Assembly (NCBI RefSeq): GCF_003574085.1
Contig: NZ_QWKZ01000013.1
Location: 1 to 39,452 of the forward strand
Direction of reading: 5' to 3'
Length of the DNA: 39,452 bases
Origin: Meiothermus luteus
Lineage (GTDB): Bacteria; Deinococcota; Deinococci; Deinococcales; Thermaceae
The notes beneath the pieces were generated by a model. The model worked only from the letters and a program-made list of their open reading frames with translations. It had not been told where the DNA came from and made no database searches. A program made the translations under genes and the position numbers. Positions within the stretch are counted from its first letter, which is position 1. Each line of letters starts with the position of its first letter. Positions 38,231 to 39,452 of this stretch are shown here, piece after piece.

Positions 38231-38247
38231 AAAATAGTAACTATTTT
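38231..38247. promoter_or_regulatory. Perfect 17-bp palindrome, probable operator of the metal ATPase
   Basis: AAAATAGT-A-ACTATTTT is an 8-1-8 palindrome, 14 of 17 bases A/T in a roughly 65% GC background. It covers the -10 of the promoter. The symmetry and A/T content recall Fur/PerR/Zur-type boxes; the cognate regulator is not in the window. Confidence 0.7.
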
Positions 38248-38262
38248 CAATAAAAACCACAA
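38234..38262 (-). promoter_or_regulatory. Promoter of the P1B-4 ATPase
   Basis: TTGTGG (38257-38262), 17-bp spacer, TACTAT (38234-38239) on the minus strand; the start near 38227 gives a 16-nt leader with AGGAGA. Confidence 0.65.
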
Positions 38263-38287
38263 GACTCCAGCCCAGCGTCAAAGGCGC

Positions 38288-39452
38288 CTAACCGCCCACA
38301 TGCACCACCGGACGGCGGCGCGGGTCGGGCTCGGCCCGGCGCAAAATCTCGTGGGTGAGGCTCGCAATGTCCCCTTCGCCCCAAAAGAGAAATCGCAGGG
38401 CCTGCTGAAAGGGGCCTAGATCGCCCCATTCCAAATAAACATGAGGCCGCTGTCCAGTCTGATCGCGCAGGTAGAGCAGGATGGCCGCTATAGCGTTGGG
38501 CACGCTGGCCGACTGGGTGCGCAGAACCCGGTAAGGGCCTACCTGCACCCCAATCACCCGCACCCGGCTAGAAAACTCCGAAGGGTCCAGCACCGCCACC
38601 TCTAAGAACAAAAGCGTGCCCTGGCCAGGCAGGTGGGTTTCCAGGCGCATCTCCTGCTCCTTCTGGCTATACTCAAAGACGCTGCCCCGCTCCCGGTGGT
38701 GGGCAATGAGGCGCAGCTCGCCCTGGGCCTGCGCGATAAAGCGCCGGGCCTCCTCGTCTAGCTCCACCTCCACCACCCGCAGCTCAAAGGCCCGCAGCAC
38801 CCTCGAAACCAGCGAAACAACCAAAACAGCCGCAATGAACAGCAAGGCGATCCAGAGGCCGGTGGGGCGCTCGTGGACGTTCATCGCCCAGGTATAGACA
38901 AAAATCAGGCTGATAAGGCCAAACCCAACCGTGCCCCCCCAGCCCTTCCGGCGCAGCAGAGTGAGGAATACCGCCAGGGAAGCTGAGGTCATCAGGGCCA
39001 GCACCCCCGTAGCGTAGGCCGCACCCTGGGCGTCCACATCGGCCCGGAAAAGCAGGGTTATGGCAAAGGCGACGGTGGTGAAAAAGAGCACCAAGGGCCG
39101 GGGTATGCGGGTCCACTCGGGGGCCATGCCGTAGCGGGGAAGGTAGCGCGGCACCAGGTTCAGAAGGCCCGCCATGGCGCTGGCCCCGGCAAACCACAGA
39201 ATGAGGATGGTGGATAGGTCGTACAGCGAGGCTAGCCCCGGCCCCAGGTAGGCGTGGGCCAGGTAGGCCAGGGCCCGCCCATTGGCCGCCCCACCCGGCT
39301 GGAATTCCCCAGAAGGAATCAGCAAGGTGGTAACCAGGCTGCTGGAGAGCAGAAAAACGCTCATGATAAGGGCCGCACTCAAAAGCAGCTTGCGGGTGTT
39401 GTGCACCCGCCCCCAGGGCTGGGCCTCGGTGTCCCCCGGCCCCCCCCTCACG
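38288..39452 (-). CDS. APC-superfamily permease, C-terminal part (cut by the window edge)
   Basis: The reading frame stays open to the right edge, so the first Met seen is probably internal. About 388 residues remain. They hold at least six hydrophobic helices: [54 protein letters not shown], and four more up to about residue 220. A cytoplasmic C-terminal domain of about 165 residues follows. The order of helices and the motif [35 protein letters not shown] fit APC-type permeases with a soluble tail. Substrate is unknown. The stop is 76 bp upstream of the ATPase start region, on the same strand. Confidence 0.7.
   Translation of the reverse strand, partial: VRGGPGDTEAQPWGRVHNTRKLLLSAALIMSVFLLSSSLVTTLLIPSGEFQPGGAANGRALAYLAHAYLGPGLASLYDLSTILILWFAGASAMAGLLNLVPRYLPRYGMAPEWTRIPRPLVLFFTTVAFAITLLFRADVDAQGAAYATGVLALMTSASLAVFLTLLRRKGWGGTVGFGLISLIFVYTWAMNVHERPTGLWIALLFIAAVLVVSLVSRVLRAFELRVVEVELDEEARRFIAQAQGELRLIAHHRERGSVFEYSQKEQEMRLETHLPGQGTLLFLEVAVLDPSEFSSRVRVIGVQVGPYRVLRTQSASVPNAIAAILLYLRDQTGQRPHVYLEWGDLGPFQQALRFLFWGEGDIASLTHEILRRAEPDPRRRPVVHVGG

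Overview
The window is chromosomal DNA from a high-GC, thermophilic member of the Thermaceae (Deinococcota). It most resembles the Thermus/Meiothermus group; I cannot fix the genus. The basis is a ba3-type cytochrome oxidase operon (small subunit IIa, then II, then I), a primary sigma factor whose conserved core is almost Thermus SigA, a TAXI-TRAP glutamate-type transporter, and GC-rich third codon positions. No phage, insertion sequence, CRISPR array or plasmid function is visible. It is a dense core-genome segment with short gaps and many ATGA/GTGA/TTGA stop-start overlaps.

Layout. 1-3.2 kb (minus): a cut-off kinase-like gene, a TenA-like gene, a 63-aa membrane protein and transketolase. 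3.3-5.6 kb (plus): the ba3 oxidase operon. 5.7-11.4 kb: rpmE (minus), aroH (plus), then a minus-strand run metG, rpiA, bcp, an adenosine-specific-kinase-family gene, a secreted protein and proC. 11.5-14.7 kb (plus): tsaB, an RsmC-like methyltransferase and rpoD. 14.7-22.2 kb (minus): SIS sugar isomerase, nagA, DUF4127, then glpX, hisIE, hisF and an m5U methyltransferase. 22.3-25.9 kb (plus): TAXI-TRAP transporter plus a coupled small membrane protein. 25.7-28.4 kb: patatin-like protein (minus), trpC (plus), GNAT and cupin (minus). 28.4-32.3 kb (minus): livFGMH without its binding protein. 32.4-36.0 kb (minus): a ParB-like protein, quinone oxidoreductase, a small secreted protein and asd. 36.2 kb: tRNA-Ala(GGC). 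36.3-39.5 kb (minus): a P1B-4 metal ATPase and a cut-off APC-type permease.

The main regulatory observation concerns the leaders of metG and asd. Each has a good promoter, a short ORF whose AUG lies at the predicted transcription start (so leaderless), a UAG that opens a stem-loop, a Rho-independent terminator with six U, and then the Shine-Dalgarno and the gene. The asd leader ORF reads MVWYTTTS, with three consecutive Thr codons upstream of a threonine-pathway gene. The metG ORF reads [15 protein letters not shown], and its early codons can pair with the terminator 3' arm. They look like two instances of one leaderless-ORF attenuation design. Several ordinary genes also have a -10 box 7-9 nt before their start codon, which fits widespread leaderless initiation.

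Other unusual points: a histone-H1-like basic tail on the sigma factor; a perfect 17-bp AT-rich palindrome over the promoter of the metal ATPase; loss of zinc ligands in L31 and MetRS and of the iron-sulfur cysteines in the m5U methyltransferase; a hairpin enclosing the Shine-Dalgarno of the oxidase operon; a DUF4127-nagA-SIS operon; and about 50 copies of the palindrome CTCGAG, two pairs of which build identical hairpin arms.
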